From Lycium barbarum (lineage: Eukaryota > Streptophyta > Magnoliopsida > Solanales > Solanaceae), in the NCBI RefSeq assembly GCF_019175385.1, contig NC_083341.1, forward strand, positions 87,508,321-87,572,320: a DNA stretch of 64,000 nucleotides, read 5' to 3'. This document shows, one piece after another, positions 34,411 through 46,753 of this stretch. Each line of letters begins with the position of its first letter. The first letter of the stretch is position 1. A program made the position numbers and the translations under genes. The notes under the pieces are model-generated. The model worked only from the letters and a program-made list of their open reading frames with translations. It was not told the DNA's origin and did no database searches.

Positions 34411-34635
34411 TTTTCTCAAATTTTTCTTGAGCCCAATTCGTTGAAATCTCGTTTTGTAATTCCCGAAACTAATTTCCGAAATTCCAAATTTGCCCTCGGC
34501 CTTCCCCGAGGTCTTTGCACCAATACTTCCATAAACAACATAAACATATTAACTAAAATCAAATTATTTCCTTATAACATACAAGTCTTAATTATTTTTA
34601 CGATTTCCAATTATGCGAAAACACGGGATATAACA

Positions 34636-34647
34636 TTCTCCCCCCCT
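34636..34647 (-). other. Element D polypurine tract
   Basis: AAGGGGGGGAGAA-like text on minus abuts the 3' LTR; seven G's compared with 27 in C. Confidence 0.75.
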
Positions 34648-34733
34648 TAAGAACATTCGTCCTCGAATGTTAAATTAGTCTTATAATATAACGGGGGAGT
34701 CTCCCTTTATAATTAGCACACATAATTCATTCA

Positions 34734-35915
34734 TCAATCAACACAACAAATTTGAAGGTTTAAATTACCTGTGGCCGCAGGAAACAAGTGGGGGTATTTC
34801 TTCTTCATCTCATCCTCTGACTCCCAGGTCATCTCTTCCCGGTTATTGTTGCGCCACAGGACTTTAACAGAAGGCACTTCCTTAGTGCGCAGTCTCCTTA
34901 CCTGTCGATCCAAAATAGTTATAGGCTGCTCTTCATAAGACAAATGCTCCGTTACCTGAATATCATCCACTGGGAATATCCTGGAAGGATCACCAATACA
35001 TTTTCGCAGCATAGACACATGAAATACCGGGTGTACGGCCTCCAAATCGGATGGTAAGTCTAGCTCGTAGGCGACCTCGCCTATCTTTCGCACGATTTGA
35101 TATGGCCCGATATACCGCGGGCTCAACTTACCCTTTTTACCAAATCTCAGAACACCCTTCATAGGCGACACCTTCAGAAATACCCAGTCGCCAATCTGGA
35201 ACTCTAACGGTCGACGTCGTCTATCTGCATAAGCTTTCTGTCGACTCTGTGCAGCCAATAATCGCTCCCGAATAAGTTTTACTTTATCCACTGCTTCCTG
35301 GATCACATCTGGCCCAATTAATTTAGTTTCGCCCACGTCGAACCAACCAATAGGAGATCTGCATTTTCTACCATAAAGGGCTTCGTACGGTGCCATCTGA
35401 ATGCTGGAGTGATAACTATTATTATAGGCAAATTCTATAAGCGGCAAGTGATCATCCCAGCTGCCTCTGAAATCAATAACGTAGGCCCGTAACATATCTT
35501 CCAGCGTCTGAATAGTATGCTCGGCCTGCCCGTCGGACTGATGATGAAAAGCTGTACTGAGGCTCACCTGAGTCCCTAATCCCTCCTGAAATGACCTCCA
35601 GAAATTTGCCGTAAACTGGGCACCTCGGTCAGTAATAATAGATACAGGGACTCCGTGAAGTCTGACTATCTCCCTGATATATAATCTCGCATAATCCTCG
35701 GCCGAATAAGTAGTCCGAACTGGAAGAAAATGGGCTGATTTCGTTAATCTGTCAACAATCACCCAAATGGAATCGTACCTGCGTGGAGTGCGCGGTAACC
35801 CAACAAAGAAGTCCATATTGATCATCTCCCATTTCCAGGCTGGAATTTCCATCTCCTGTAATAATCCACCGGGCTTCTGATGCTCAATTTTTACTTGGTG
35901 ACAATTCGGGCACTA
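34734..35915 (-). pseudogene. pol: Element D integrase core and chromodomain-like end
   Basis: The integrase joins cDNA to host DNA. The open frame of 372 aa (35852-34734) shows the catalytic D-D-E: Asp14 (MDFF), Asp75 (TDRGAQF) and Glu111, with 35 residues between the last two. A GPY-type C-terminal domain follows (RYIGPYQI, near residue 240). A chromodomain-like end with VKVLWRNNNREEMTWE lies at about residues 325-365 and suggests targeting to heterochromatin. The frame is separated from the upstream zinc finger by a TAG stop at 35913-35915, where relative C has a Gln codon, so it is a C-to-T change. Without that stop this domain would be part of the pol polyprotein. Confidence 0.9.
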
Positions 35916-36716
35916 ACTAACGACCTCGGCAATATCTTTCTTCATACCGTCCCACCAGTACAAACTTCTGAGATCGTGATACATTTTAGTGGAACCAGGA
36001 TGAACAGAATACCGCGCATTATGCGCCTCGCCCATGATTTGTCGCCGTAAGCCTGCAACATCCGGAACACAGAATCTGCCTTCATATAATAATACCCCTT
36101 CAGGTGAAATTTCAAACGGAGTCTTGTCTTTATTAATGGCCACATCTCTGTACCGAACCAGGATAGGATCTTCAAACTGACGCTGCTTTACCTCTGCTAT
36201 AATAGATGATTCAGGAACTGCACGAACAGAAATCCCAGAATCTCCAGAATCCGCCAAACGAACTCCAAGGCTGGCCAACTGATGAATTTCACGAACCAAG
36301 TCTTTCTTATCAGATGGTACATCAGCTAAACTGCCCATAGACTTGCGGCTAAGTGCATCCGCTACCACATTGGCTTTTCCAGGATGATACAGAATATCAA
36401 CGTCATAATCTTTCAATAATTCAAGCCATCTTCTCTGCCGCAAATTTAGTTCTTTCTGCTTAAAAATATACTGGAGACTCTTATGGTCCGTATAAATATC
36501 AACGTGGACCCCATATAAATAATGCCGCCAAATCTTCAAAGCATGAATCACCGCGGCTAACTCAAGATCATGAGTGGGATAATTCTTCTCATGCGGTCTG
36601 AGCTGCCGGGAAGCATAGGCTATGACTCGACCGTGCTGCATCAACACGCAACCTATCCCAATACCAGAGGCATCACAGAAGACAACATACCCGTCTGATC
36701 CTTCTGGAAGAGCTTA
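35913..36716 (-). pseudogene. pol: Element D RNase H and integrase zinc finger
   Basis: RNase H removes RNA from the RNA-DNA hybrid. From 36647 the frame shows HDLELAAV (catalytic Glu), YTDHKSL (Asp) and VVADALSRK (Asp); the first Asp lies in CDASG just upstream of the first Met. The HHCC integrase zinc finger begins near [11 protein letters not shown] (about residue 225) and is cut by the TAG at 35913-35915. A TAA stop at 36714-36716 separates it from RT. Both stops lie in the same reading frame as the flanks, so only point changes interrupt pol. Confidence 0.9.
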
Positions 36717-38285
36717 CACTGGGGCTGTAATTAATTTTTCTTTCAACATCTGAAAGCTGCGCTCACAGGCATCAGTCCACTGAAATTTTGTTGCTTTCTG
36801 TGTAAGCTTCGTCAGTGGTGCTGCAATAGAAGAAAAATTTTCCACGAACCTGCGATAATATCCGGCTAACCCCAGAAAACTGCGCACCTCTGTCGGTGTA
36901 GTAGGCCTGGGCCAATTCTGTACCGCTTTAATTTTCTGCGTATCGACCCGAATACCGTCTGCTCCGACAATATGCCCCAAGAAAGCCACAGAAGTTAACC
37001 AGAATTCACATTTGGAAAATTTAGCATATAATTTCTGTTGACGGAGAGTGCCAAGTACTGTCCTCAAATGATCCGAATGCTCCTCTGCTGATCGTGAATA
37101 AATCAAAATATCATCGATAAACACAATCACGAACATGTCCGGGAAAGGCTGAAATACCCGATTCATCAGGTCCATAAATACTGCTGGAGCATTAGTCAAC
37201 CCGAAAGACATGACTCTGAATTCATAATGCCCGTACCGGGTCCTGAAAGCTGTCTTTGGGATATCAGATTCTCGCACTCGCACCTGATGATAACTTGAGC
37301 GCAGATCCACCTTTGAAAAATATTTAGCACCCTGCAACTGATCAAACAAATAATCAATCCGGGGGAGGGGATATTTATTCTTTATAGTCACCTTATTTAA
37401 TTGCCGGTAATCGATACACATGTGCAGTGACCCGTCTTTCTTTCTTACAAATAATACCGGCGCTCCCCAAGGTGATGTGCTGGGTCTGATAAAACCCTTA
37501 TCCAACAAATCTTTCAGCTGCTCTTTCAATTCCTTCAATTCAGCCGGTGCCATTCTGTACGGAGGAATAGATATAGGCTGCGTATCCGGTAACAAGTCTA
37601 TAGTGAAATCTATCTCCCGCTCGGGCGGAAGACCCGGAAGCTCATCAGGAAATACGTCTGGGAATTCATTAATGATCGGAACAGACTGAATGGTAGGTGT
37701 CTCAGCTGTAGTGTCGTGCACACGAACCAAGTGATAGATATAGCCTTTCTGAATCATCTTCTTAGCCTTGAGGTACGAAATAAACTTACCCCTCGCCGAT
37801 GCTGTAGACCCGAACCACTCTATAACTGGTTCCTCTGGAAACTGAAAACGAACTACCTTTTTCTGGCAGTCAACATTAGCATAACAGGAAGCTAACCAGT
37901 CCATACCCATAATGACATCGAATTCCAGCATATCTAATTCTATCAAATCAGCTTTAGTGCAGCGATCACATATAATCACAGAACAATCCCTATATACCTG
38001 CCTCGCTATAATACAATCCCCAACCGGTGTAGCGACCTCAAACGGCTCTATAAGCTCAGACACTATCCCAATTTTACTAGAAACGAGCGGGGAAATATAT
38101 GATAAAGTAGAACCAGGATCAATCAGTGCATATACAGATCTGGAGAAAACCAATAATGTACCTGTGACGACATTCGGCGAGGCCTCCTGATCCTGGCGGC
38201 TGGCTAATGTGTATATGCGGTTCGAGGGGCCGCTAGAACCTGAAGCACTGCCACGGCATTGACCGCGTCCCGCCGGTGCCGGCAT
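36714..38285 (-). pseudogene. pol: Element D protease and reverse transcriptase
   Basis: A 523-aa open frame. The protease has the active-site motif DPGST at residues 56-60 (38106-38120) and the closing hydrophobic block VIMGMDW at 124-130. RT spans about residues 235-440, with [15 protein letters not shown] (271-285), [10 protein letters not shown] (291-300) and the catalytic FIDD at 389-392 (37110-37121). The following RNase H connection includes [13 protein letters not shown] (468-480). The frame ends at a TAA in the LITAPV text (36714-36716), which relative C does not have. One usual RT residue block reads [11 protein letters not shown]. It joins the gag end near 38285-38300. Confidence 0.92.
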
Positions 38286-39583
38286 ACCTCACCCCGCAGG
38301 GCGTACAACTGATGGAACAGATGATGAACCAGCGGCTGACCCCATCGGCTGAGCCACACTACCAGAACCGCTCGCCAGCGGACAATCTCGCATAAGATGG
38401 CCCTGACCACCGCATAAAAAACAGGCTCCAATAAGTCGATAACACTCTCCCGGGTGCGATTTTTCGCAATGGGAACAACGGGGCCTGGGTGGTCTGGACT
38501 GGCTAGGACCTCTAGCTATCTATGACCCTGATGCTCTGGAGCTCTGACCGGCCCCAGACTGTCCTGCACTGTCAAATCTCCTACCGGCTGGTTGTGTACC
38601 CCGGCCTGATGGAGGAAGATGTCTGCCTGACTGCTGCTGCTGAGGCTGTCCGCCTCGAGAATCTCCAGAATAACCTGCGGATCTGGCCCTCTTGGGCGGC
38701 CTCCTGTCCCGATCTCTGCTAGAATAATCAGCTCTATGTCGGTCCTCCATACCCAGGGCATAAGCCTGTAGTCGGGCAATATCCATGTTTGCCTGCAATT
38801 CCACCGCCATACAGCCATCAATCAAATAGCGGTCTAACCCCATCACGTATCTGTGCATCCGATCGGACATATCTGCTACTATGGCAGGTGCATACCGGGC
38901 CAAAGAATCAAACTCCATATTATACTCACGGACGCTCCGACCCCTCTGCTGCAGGTGCAAAAATCGGTCAACCCGCGCCCGCCGTAACTCTGGGGGCAAA
39001 AAGTGGTGAGTGAAAGCAATCACGAACTCGTCCCAAGTAGCTAGGGTAGCACCCTCCCCCCTGGATAACTCCCAGGACTCATACCAGTGAGCAGCAACAT
39101 CCCGTAGTCTATGCGAAGCCAACTCAACAGACTCAGTCTCTAGTGAGCGCCGCATCCCCCGAATAAAGTCATGGGGGTCCTCGTCGGGCTTAGACGCGAA
39201 AAACTATGGAGGGCCACACAATAGGAACTCTCGAACTCTCAGGCTATCACGCCTGTCGTCATCATCATCATCTCTCCGCCCGCGTCTGCGAGCCTGTCCC
39301 GCTACCAGAGTGGTCAATAACTGCACAGCCTCTCTCAGTGTCCTGTCCTCCCCCCTGGGTGAGGAGTAGGAGGCTCGGGTGCGGGTACTCGGGCCCCTGG
39401 AGCTGTTGATGGACCTGCTCCAGGATCCACCGGTGGTGTAGCGGATCCCTCTGAATGGGGCACAACCTCGGGCAAATCATAAACACGAGCCCGGGTAACT
39501 CGCTGTGCCTGACTAGTCCCTGCTATCCCTGCCTTGCCCTTCTGGGCCGTCGTTGCCTTCTTCGGAGGCATCACTGCAAACAC
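38286..39583 (-). pseudogene. gag: Element D gag
   Basis: This is the capsid and nucleocapsid protein. The likely start is MPPKKATTAQKG at 39571, 189 bp inside the primer site. A Pro-rich N-terminus is followed by a frame change near 39335 and an in-frame stop near 39206. The capsid part (39155-38520) shows LRDVAAHWYESW and the retrotransposon gag block RFLHLQQRGRSVREYNMEFDSL. An Arg/Gly/Gln-rich tail and a CCHC zinc knuckle CFLCGGQGHLMRDC (38382-38423) close it. A stop at about 38288 lies between the knuckle and the protease frame. The protein order is complete, but it cannot be read in one frame. Confidence 0.88.
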
Positions 39584-39759
39584 AATAACGAATCAGATCA
39601 AAATCATCCTAATAGCACAGCTCTAACGCACGATCTAAGAATCCAAAGAAAAGTGACACCCTAAATGCCCTGTAGCCTCCTGTGTATAGATGTGGTGCAC
39701 AACACACCGATAAACAAGACTCTACGAGACACGGCCTGTGGACATTCCGAGGACAAACC

Positions 39760-39771
39760 GCTCTGATACCA
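39760..39771 (-). other. Element D primer-binding site
   Basis: TGGTATCAGAGC on minus, 4 bp inside the 5' LTR; initiator tRNA-Met type, identical to that of C. Confidence 0.92.
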
Positions 39772-39775
39772 CTTT

Positions 39776-42688
39776 TATCACGACCCAACCCCGTAGGTTG
39801 TGACTAGTGCCCGATCTGGGCACCCGAACCCATCTATCAAATGCATTCAAGTAAATAGCAGAAGCCGACAAGGCTATATTCCAAATTTAGATAATTTCCA
39901 GAAAAATTTCGGCAGAGTTTCCTTTGTTTTACAGACTATCCAAAATAACCCTGTACACAACAAACACCAACAAAGGCCACACAGGGCTAACAAAGCAACG
40001 TATAAACATATGCGGACCGGCCGCCTCGGCGTATGGGATCGCCCAAACAACATATACACATATCCATACAGAAAGACCCTAACCCACAAACATGTCCACA
40101 GACCTCTAAACAGACCGACAGAATCATATGACGGGACAGGGCCCCCGTCGTACCCAAATAGTCAGATATACAGAAATATATATACATAGCAAAAGATGTA
40201 TGTACCAAAAGTGGACTCCGGATCAAAGGGAGTACTCCGAAATAGCAGAAAGTGGAGCCTACGGTGGTAGATCACCTGTGTCTGTACCTGCGGGCATGAA
40301 ACGCAGCCCCCGAGGAAAGGGGGTCAGTACGAAAGATGTACTGAGTATGTAAAGCATAGAGTACAGAAATATGGGCCACAACTGAAAGCAAACAGATACA
40401 AAGGGAAGTACTGAATGATATATCAAAATTTGTATCAAAACATATATACATAATGCAAATAAAATCATGCAAAGCTCAGGAACGTGGTCACCACTCCGAC
40501 GCTGGTGCCACACACAGCATAACACCAGAAGGATCAAATATCCGTACATCCCCGAACACACATATCATCACACATATCACCAGCCATATCACAGCATAAC
40601 TCCAAACGGAACCCGACCCTATGGCGAGGTCTCGGGAACCGTAACACAGCATACGACCGAATTCATCATAGTACGCACGAATCATAACCGGCCCGGGAAC
40701 CGGCGAACGAAATCATAATAAGGGCACGAGCGGAGTCGTGAGCAAACAATGCAATTTGTATGTCAAAATATTCTTTGAAACTTGTCAAAATCATGAGTCA
40801 ATTTATTAGTCAAAATAGTCGAGCGATTAGTTAGTACGGAGTTCTTTTCACAAAGATATTTCCAAAGTAATATTTATGGTTCAAAATATAGTTTAGAATA
40901 TCGTGGCAGTTATAACATTATTGTATGATAGGCAAATTCATAACAAAAGTCTTTTACCGACTTTGTACACAAATGGGCATAATAGAGCAAACAAAGAATT
41001 CTCGGAGTTAGCGGGCCCACCTCGGGTCAAGTCGAGGTGGCGGACATGAATCACGGACATTTGGGGTCTATGGAATCATACATGGAGGATCCAAAGCGAT
41101 TTGATTACATTTGCATAAGTTTCGAACATTTAATTACTTTGAAAGCAAAAGAAGAACTTTAAGGTTCAATTCGATTGAATGAATAGTAAACATTCTCTAA
41201 TTCGAATTTCGGGGAACAGGATTGCTCCCGGGGTTCCGATATCGACCTAGCATACCTAAGACATGCAAAAAGAAGGAGTGGGTAGCCTTACATACCTTAT
41301 ATACGTCTTACGCTCGCCCAAAACTCAAGTCCCGTTTCGCTCAGAATCTGCAAATGGTCAGAGTTACCTAATTAGGAATTTCAATACTTAAGAATGCACT
41401 TAATCCCATATTTGCCTACCGAAATTTCGGCTGCATTTCCCCTATATATATAACACCCCGAGACTTAGCTCGGCTCCATATACAACAACACAACAGCCCA
41501 CAATATCACAAACATCATATGTCGCAACGAAATAAGTCTAACGTCAATATTCTTTCTTTCTACATAATTCAACAACTTTCATCCAAACTTCACAACATCA
41601 AACTAACATCCACATTATCATATTCTTTTAGTCATTCAAAGTTATTCAAACACATTCCAATAATATTCCAAGCGATATACATGAATTCAAGTATGCCGCC
41701 ACTTTCCATATTCTATCCAAAACTTCAACAAATGCGACAAACTATCAACTTGCATTGTTTTCATCCAAATTCATTAACAACGACCACAATTCACATTTAA
41801 AATCTTACTTCTATAATTATATAAAAAATCACATGAAAATTACATAATCTCCCATATCGACATAAGACCAACTTCAATGCCAATTCAACTCGTTTAACAT
41901 TCATTTACATCATAAATACCACAACGACACAACTAACAAACTAAACAAAATCAAATTTACCTCCCCTCCACCACACTATGGCTCACGGCCAAACACACCC
42001 TTCTCACACGCACACGCACACGCCATGCACAAACACAACACCATTCCATAGTCTTCATGCAACATCAATCACTATAACATATAAACCCATTTCATAACAT
42101 AAAAACATAGATTTCTCACCTTTTTCTTGAAATTCCGATTTGCCGCAAACGTCGCTCTTTCGCCAAACTAATTGTATCACGTCGGAGAGCGTCTTGAACT
42201 TACTACTAATACAAAAGGAACAAGATTTTTAGGATCAAATCAAGGCTAGGAAAATTATTTTTCTTTTTTTCTCCAAGGGTTCGGCCGAGAGCTTATTTTT
42301 GGAGCTCAATGGTTTTAATTTTTTTTTGTTTCTTGAACATTCTAATAGCTAAGGATGACTTTATAACATGCTTGATTAATGAGCACATGGAAATCACATG
42401 ACCATTATATGGGGCTTGGGCCAAGGCCTGTTGGCCAGCCACCCCTTGGTCTTGGGCCTAAACTTTTCTCAAATTTTTCTTGAGCCCAATTCGTTGAAAT
42501 CTCGTTTTGTAATTCCCGAAACTAATTTCCGAAATTCCAAATTTGCCCTCGGCCTTCCCCGAGGTCTTTGCACCAATACTTCCATAAACAACATAAACAT
42601 ATTAACTAAAATCAAATTATTTCCTTATAACATACAAGTCTTAATTATTTTTACGATTTCCAATTATGCGAAAACACGGGATATAACA
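39776..42688 (-). repeat. Element D 5' LTR
   Basis: The 2913 bp partner of 31729-34635. The end next to the primer site reads TATCACGACC on plus where TGTCACGACC is expected, a different change at the same base as in the other LTR. The hairpin is at 40324-40344. TTTAA follows at 42689-42693. Confidence 0.92.
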
Positions 42689-42796
42689 TTTAAGGTGAAT
42701 GACCAGAGGGTGAAGCATTTCCATTGGTGCATTGATGAAGACAGAATTTTTGATAGGCACCGCTTGAAGCATGGCTACACTCCTGACCCAGAGTAA
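42689..42796 (+). pseudogene. pol: Element A integrase, last residues
   Basis: This short coding end continues the integrase C-terminal domain across the D insertion, with TFKVNDQRVKHF and RHRLKHG text, and stops at TAA 42794-42796. The homologous end in B is at about 10064-10180. Confidence 0.85.
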
Positions 42797-44008
42797 AACG
42801 GTGACACCGTCGTGCCATGAAGTTAAATCAACCGCTGCTTGGGAGGCAACCCAAGGTATTTAGTATTGTTTTCTTTTATTTCCTTGTAGTGTTTTAGTAG
42901 CTTTTGTGTTGTTTGACGTTTGCTTTGATGTAGGACTACAATGCAGAAACAAGTTAAGTAAGAGAAGCAGAAAAACAGATCGTATTTGTTTTTACAGACC
43001 GTAGTTTTTTATCGTATCGATGTTGGAAAAAAAGTTGCTCACTGTTTTATGCCATCCAACAAATACGATCAGGAAGTACGGACCGTATTTAGTTTTATGG
43101 ACCGTATCATTGGATCGTAATGGGAAGAGAAGAAAAGTGGCACACTGTTTTGTGCCAACCAAGAATACGATCAACAGTACGGGTTGTACTTAAAAATACG
43201 GTTAGAAATATGGCCCTTATTTATGGTAGGCCACATCATTAAATTGTCCAGGTACATATTTAAGAAATACAGATCATACTTAATTGTACGGACCGTACTT
43301 CAAGTCAGAACATCTGAAAAGGGTTTAAAACTCACCCCACCTTTCCCACTACCCCACTTCAATATAACATTAACACCCACTCCTATTTTTTCTCCCATTA
43401 CCATCCCCAGGACCTTACACATACCCACCACCATAACCTCATCTTAAATCCCCATAAATCTTTCGCACAAATCACCTAAATCATCCATCAAACACTTCTC
43501 TTTCCTTCCATACGTATAACACCCTATTCCCAGATTTTTTTTTGTTTTTCTCTTGCAGCTCATTAACTTTTGTCAACAAGGTCATCACTCAAAGGTATGT
43601 TAATTCTCTAATCACTTTTGCTTTATACAATATGGTATGGTTGATCTGTTTGGTTGTTTACCATTGTTGAACTTAAGGTTTAATAGGGTGAAAATCTTGT
43701 TTAATGAATTCTGATTGGGGGTGATCAAATTGATGGCGTCTAAGACTCATAGGGACGAGTATATCGAAACCCCACTGAGTCTGAGGGCATTTCGATGGAT
43801 GATTTTGATTTTGAAATCCGAAATTGTTATGCTCGCCAATTGTTCGAGAAAATGCCAATGATAAGAAATTGCTCAAAATGGGTGAAGTCTGAGTAACCCA
43901 ACCCTCATATCCCATATATGAGGAAGTGAAACCATGAAATATGTGTGTTTGTGTGATGTGTGAACGTAAACTGAAGCAAAGTCAGGTGTTTGAAAGAAAA
44001 TTGAGGTC
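42797..44008 (+). other. Element A 3' region, left part
   Basis: Noncoding Athila 3' region matching B at 8690-10048. It holds the CTTGGGAGGCAACCC motif (42838-42852) and a stretch with ACGGACCGT-type sites (about 42980-43310). That stretch includes a roughly 102 bp tandem repeat; the ACTGTTTT text recurs at 43041 and 43143. TTTAAAAC (43324-43331), C/T-rich text (about 43335-43560) and a possible short ORF start (MASKTHRDEY, 43732) that soon stops follow. E enters at 44009. Confidence 0.7.
42980..43331 (+). promoter_or_regulatory. Candidate internal promoter of element A
   Basis: TACGGACCGTA-type palindromes at about 43076-43088, 43108-43116 and 43296-43310 precede TTTAAAAC (43324-43331) and a pyrimidine-rich leader-like stretch. 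Order and position match B (9605-9900, minus). Activity is inference. Confidence 0.35.
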
Positions 44009-46674
44009 TGTCATGCCCCAACTAGGGGAACGTGCGGGCACCTACCATTTCCCACCTCAATAGGCGAACCCGTTCCTTAATCAACAACCGATAGCAATAC
44101 AGTATATCCAACACCCAATAATAACATAATAGGTCTAGCATAAATAGAAAATACTACAACTGCGGAAATACATCAATCCCAAAATCTGATCTGAATGGTA
44201 CAAGAGCTACTAATAATACAAGTCTGGAATGGTCAACATGTCTCCAAATAGAAATACTGTCTCGAAGATAGAAAAGACAAGTAGGCAGAAGAATCTCTAG
44301 GCTGCAGAATCCATTAAGCAAGCTCACCCTAGAAACTCTAACAGGAAGCCTCGGGATCAACCTCGAGGAATAGACAACTCTCGAATAGCGTACTTTGCAC
44401 TCATAGAAAGAGTATGACAAGGTAGTATCAGTACAAAACCACATTACTGAGTAGGCATCATATGCCGACAACAGCTAGAACATCATACATATAAGAAAGA
44501 GATTGAAAAAGTAGGCATGCTCACAATCAGATAAAACTCAACACAGTCCAAATATCGAATCCAGTACCAAATCGCCAAGTCTAGTATATCACCTCAAATT
44601 CCACTATAAGTCCAAAACACAATCTCAAGAACCACTATCAAGTACATATATCATCGAAGATCAACCAACAAGTCCATTACAATTCCATCGGTAAATATGC
44701 GATGAATGCAATGCAAATGCAATGATAGATACACGCTTCGGGCGGAATATCTCATCGCCTAGGCAGTCATGACCCATATGGGACCGCTAAGTCCATGTAC
44801 CTGCTGTGGCGCACAGCCCGATCCAATAGTCAGTGTTGTAGAACGTGCAACCCAATCCCAGTCAGTGTTGCGGTACGTGCAACCTAATTCAAGTATGTGT
44901 TGCAGCGCACAACCCAAACCCAAAATATGTATAAAAGAGTGAATGCATGATAACAATGCCAACAAGAATATATATAATAATGGTGACACACATGGACACA
45001 TATCTCAATCACAATACCAATATCATAACCTTTCTTTCCTTCTTAACACCTCAATCACGATAAATATGCTTTCCGACACACAAGTAATCACTAAGCATCA
45101 ACTCTAGAATCAATCACGTGGCGACAAGCCAACAACTCACATTAACCAACAACTCAATAGAACACAATAAGGCGACAAACCATAATCAACAACAATACCA
45201 ACATAAGTATTCCATCCCAACTTCATACTCGAAGATTTACATGCGTTCTCCAACAATCACTAACTCTACATATCATCCGCTAACCGAAGTCTAACAAAAA
45301 AAGTAAGTCGTAACCTACCTAGAAAGCCGAACAGGAGCCACGAATCGTCACACCTTGGCCTTGCCCTTTTGTAGCACCTCCAAGTACTCTAAGTTTATTC
45401 ATAGTCAAATTCTTTATCAAAAACCACGAATAACGACTTCCATATTGCCATACTTCTAGTTAGGTCAAATTCTAACCCAAGGAATTTGGGGAAACATGCC
45501 CACAAGGCTAAAATTGGAAATTGAAAGATAGAACATGCAATTCGAGCTCTAGGTGATCAAACCCACTAATCAATTGCTAAAATAACTCAAGATTCAGCCT
45601 AATTCGGATTGAAAGTAAAACCCCTAAATTTGGGCATGAACCCTAATTCTTCAATCCTCAATTTAACTACTAATAATGGAAGAAATAAGCTTAATAACAG
45701 AGAATTCATCAAATTCTATATTTATATTAGTCGTTTTCACCATCAATTTCCATTTATAAGTCTAAACCCATTTCAAGAATTTTAACACAAGACTCATCTT
45801 CTCTATTTTGATTTTAGTGATTCTAAGCAAGGATTAGGAATCTAGGAAGGTAAATGATGAAGTCTAGGGGCATAGGTCTTACCTCCAAGAATATTTAGTC
45901 CACAAGTTGATCAATTCTCCCAAAGAGTGCTTAGAAAGTGACGAAAAGAAGTTATAGGGTTTAAAGGTCTTAACTTGAGAAAAAGAAAATAAATCTGCCC
46001 GACTACGGCTGCAGCGGTCTTGGGAACCGCTGTGACGTACGCGCTATGGTGGCCATCATAAAAGATCCACAGGTCGCTATAGCGGTAGATTACCGCTACC
46101 GCAAGCCAGCCATGGCGGTCGGCATGACCGCTATGGCGGCTAGCCACCAAAGCACAAGTTCACTATGGCCGTCGGTCCAGAGCTATAGTGGGACCGCTAC
46201 GGCGGTTTTTGGTGCCACTGCAGCGCATACACCCGATATCAGAAAGTTCTGGTTTGACCAATCTTAACCCAAAATCCGACTATCACTCGAGGGCCCATAG
46301 ATATAAAATAAGAATGCAAACATACAAAAATGCGCTACGAACTCACCCATGGCCTCGGATTTCCCAACGGAGGTCAATTTGACCAAGTCAACCCCTAATG
46401 GCCTAAAGCCAAGTTTCCAAACAAAGTACCAAAATGCTCCCAATTATATTGGCTACCGAACTGAACACACTACCAAGTCATAAATCACCTTCCGGACCTC
46501 TCAAAATCGATGGAATTTCGAAAAAGTTCCGTTTATCCAAAAGTCAAGTTATGGTCAAACGAATTCCATTTTAAGGCTCAAACCTCCAAACGTTACTCCA
46601 AACCCGCCCGATGACCTCGAGAAAGGGTCAACAGGGGTAAAAAAGTCATTAGTACTATAACGACCATCGTTACA
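44009..46674 (-). repeat. Element E 3' LTR
   Basis: The 2666 bp LTR has sense start TGTAACGATGG at 46674 and sense end GGGGCATGACA at 44009. It carries a palindrome array of CCGCTAT/ATAGCGG type at about 46000-46210, for example CGCTATAGCG (46075-46084) and the hairpin AGCGGTA-GAT-TACCGCT (46081-46097). It also has a 4 x 32 bp minisatellite and the LTR stem at 44428-44450 (6 bp arms). There are no genes in it. Confidence 0.88.
44802..44929 (-). repeat. 4 x 32 bp minisatellite in the 3' LTR of E
   Basis: Copies begin at 44802, 44834, 44866 and 44898 with core TGTTG-GG-ACGTGCAACCC. The period is exactly 32. It lies about 0.8 kb from the LTR's 3' end, as in G. Confidence 0.8.
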
Positions 46675-46753
46675 TCAGATACCAATTAAACAATCGCTTG
46701 TCCTCGAGCGATACGGAGTAGAAATGGGGAAAAGTACCTGAATCATCAAACAA

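Larger units (their letters stand above)
31729..34635 (-). repeat. Element D 3' LTR
   Basis: The 2907 bp LTR has sense start TGTTATATCCCG at 34635. Its outer end reads TTTCACGACC on plus where TGTCACGACC is expected. TATA-like ATATAAT on minus lies at 34351-34357, with GGCC/TGGGCC sites at 34361-34410. The hairpin is at 32277-32297. The 129-aa frame on plus (31753-32142) is repeated in the other LTR and is antisense LTR text, not a gene. Confidence 0.92.
31729..42688 (-). mobile_element. Element D: nearly complete chromovirus-type (Tekay/Del-like) gypsy element
   Basis: This 10,960 bp insertion has 2.9 kb LTRs and perfect TTTAA duplications (31724-31728, 42689-42693). On minus it has 5' LTR, tRNA-Met-type primer site, gag with a CCHC knuckle, protease, RT, RNase H, integrase with a chromodomain-like end, polypurine tract and 3' LTR. 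The LTRs differ at only about 1-2% of positions compared by eye, so it is young. It is the best preserved element here, but in-frame stops at about 39206, 36714 and 35913 and a frame change in gag probably silence it. Confidence 0.93.
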
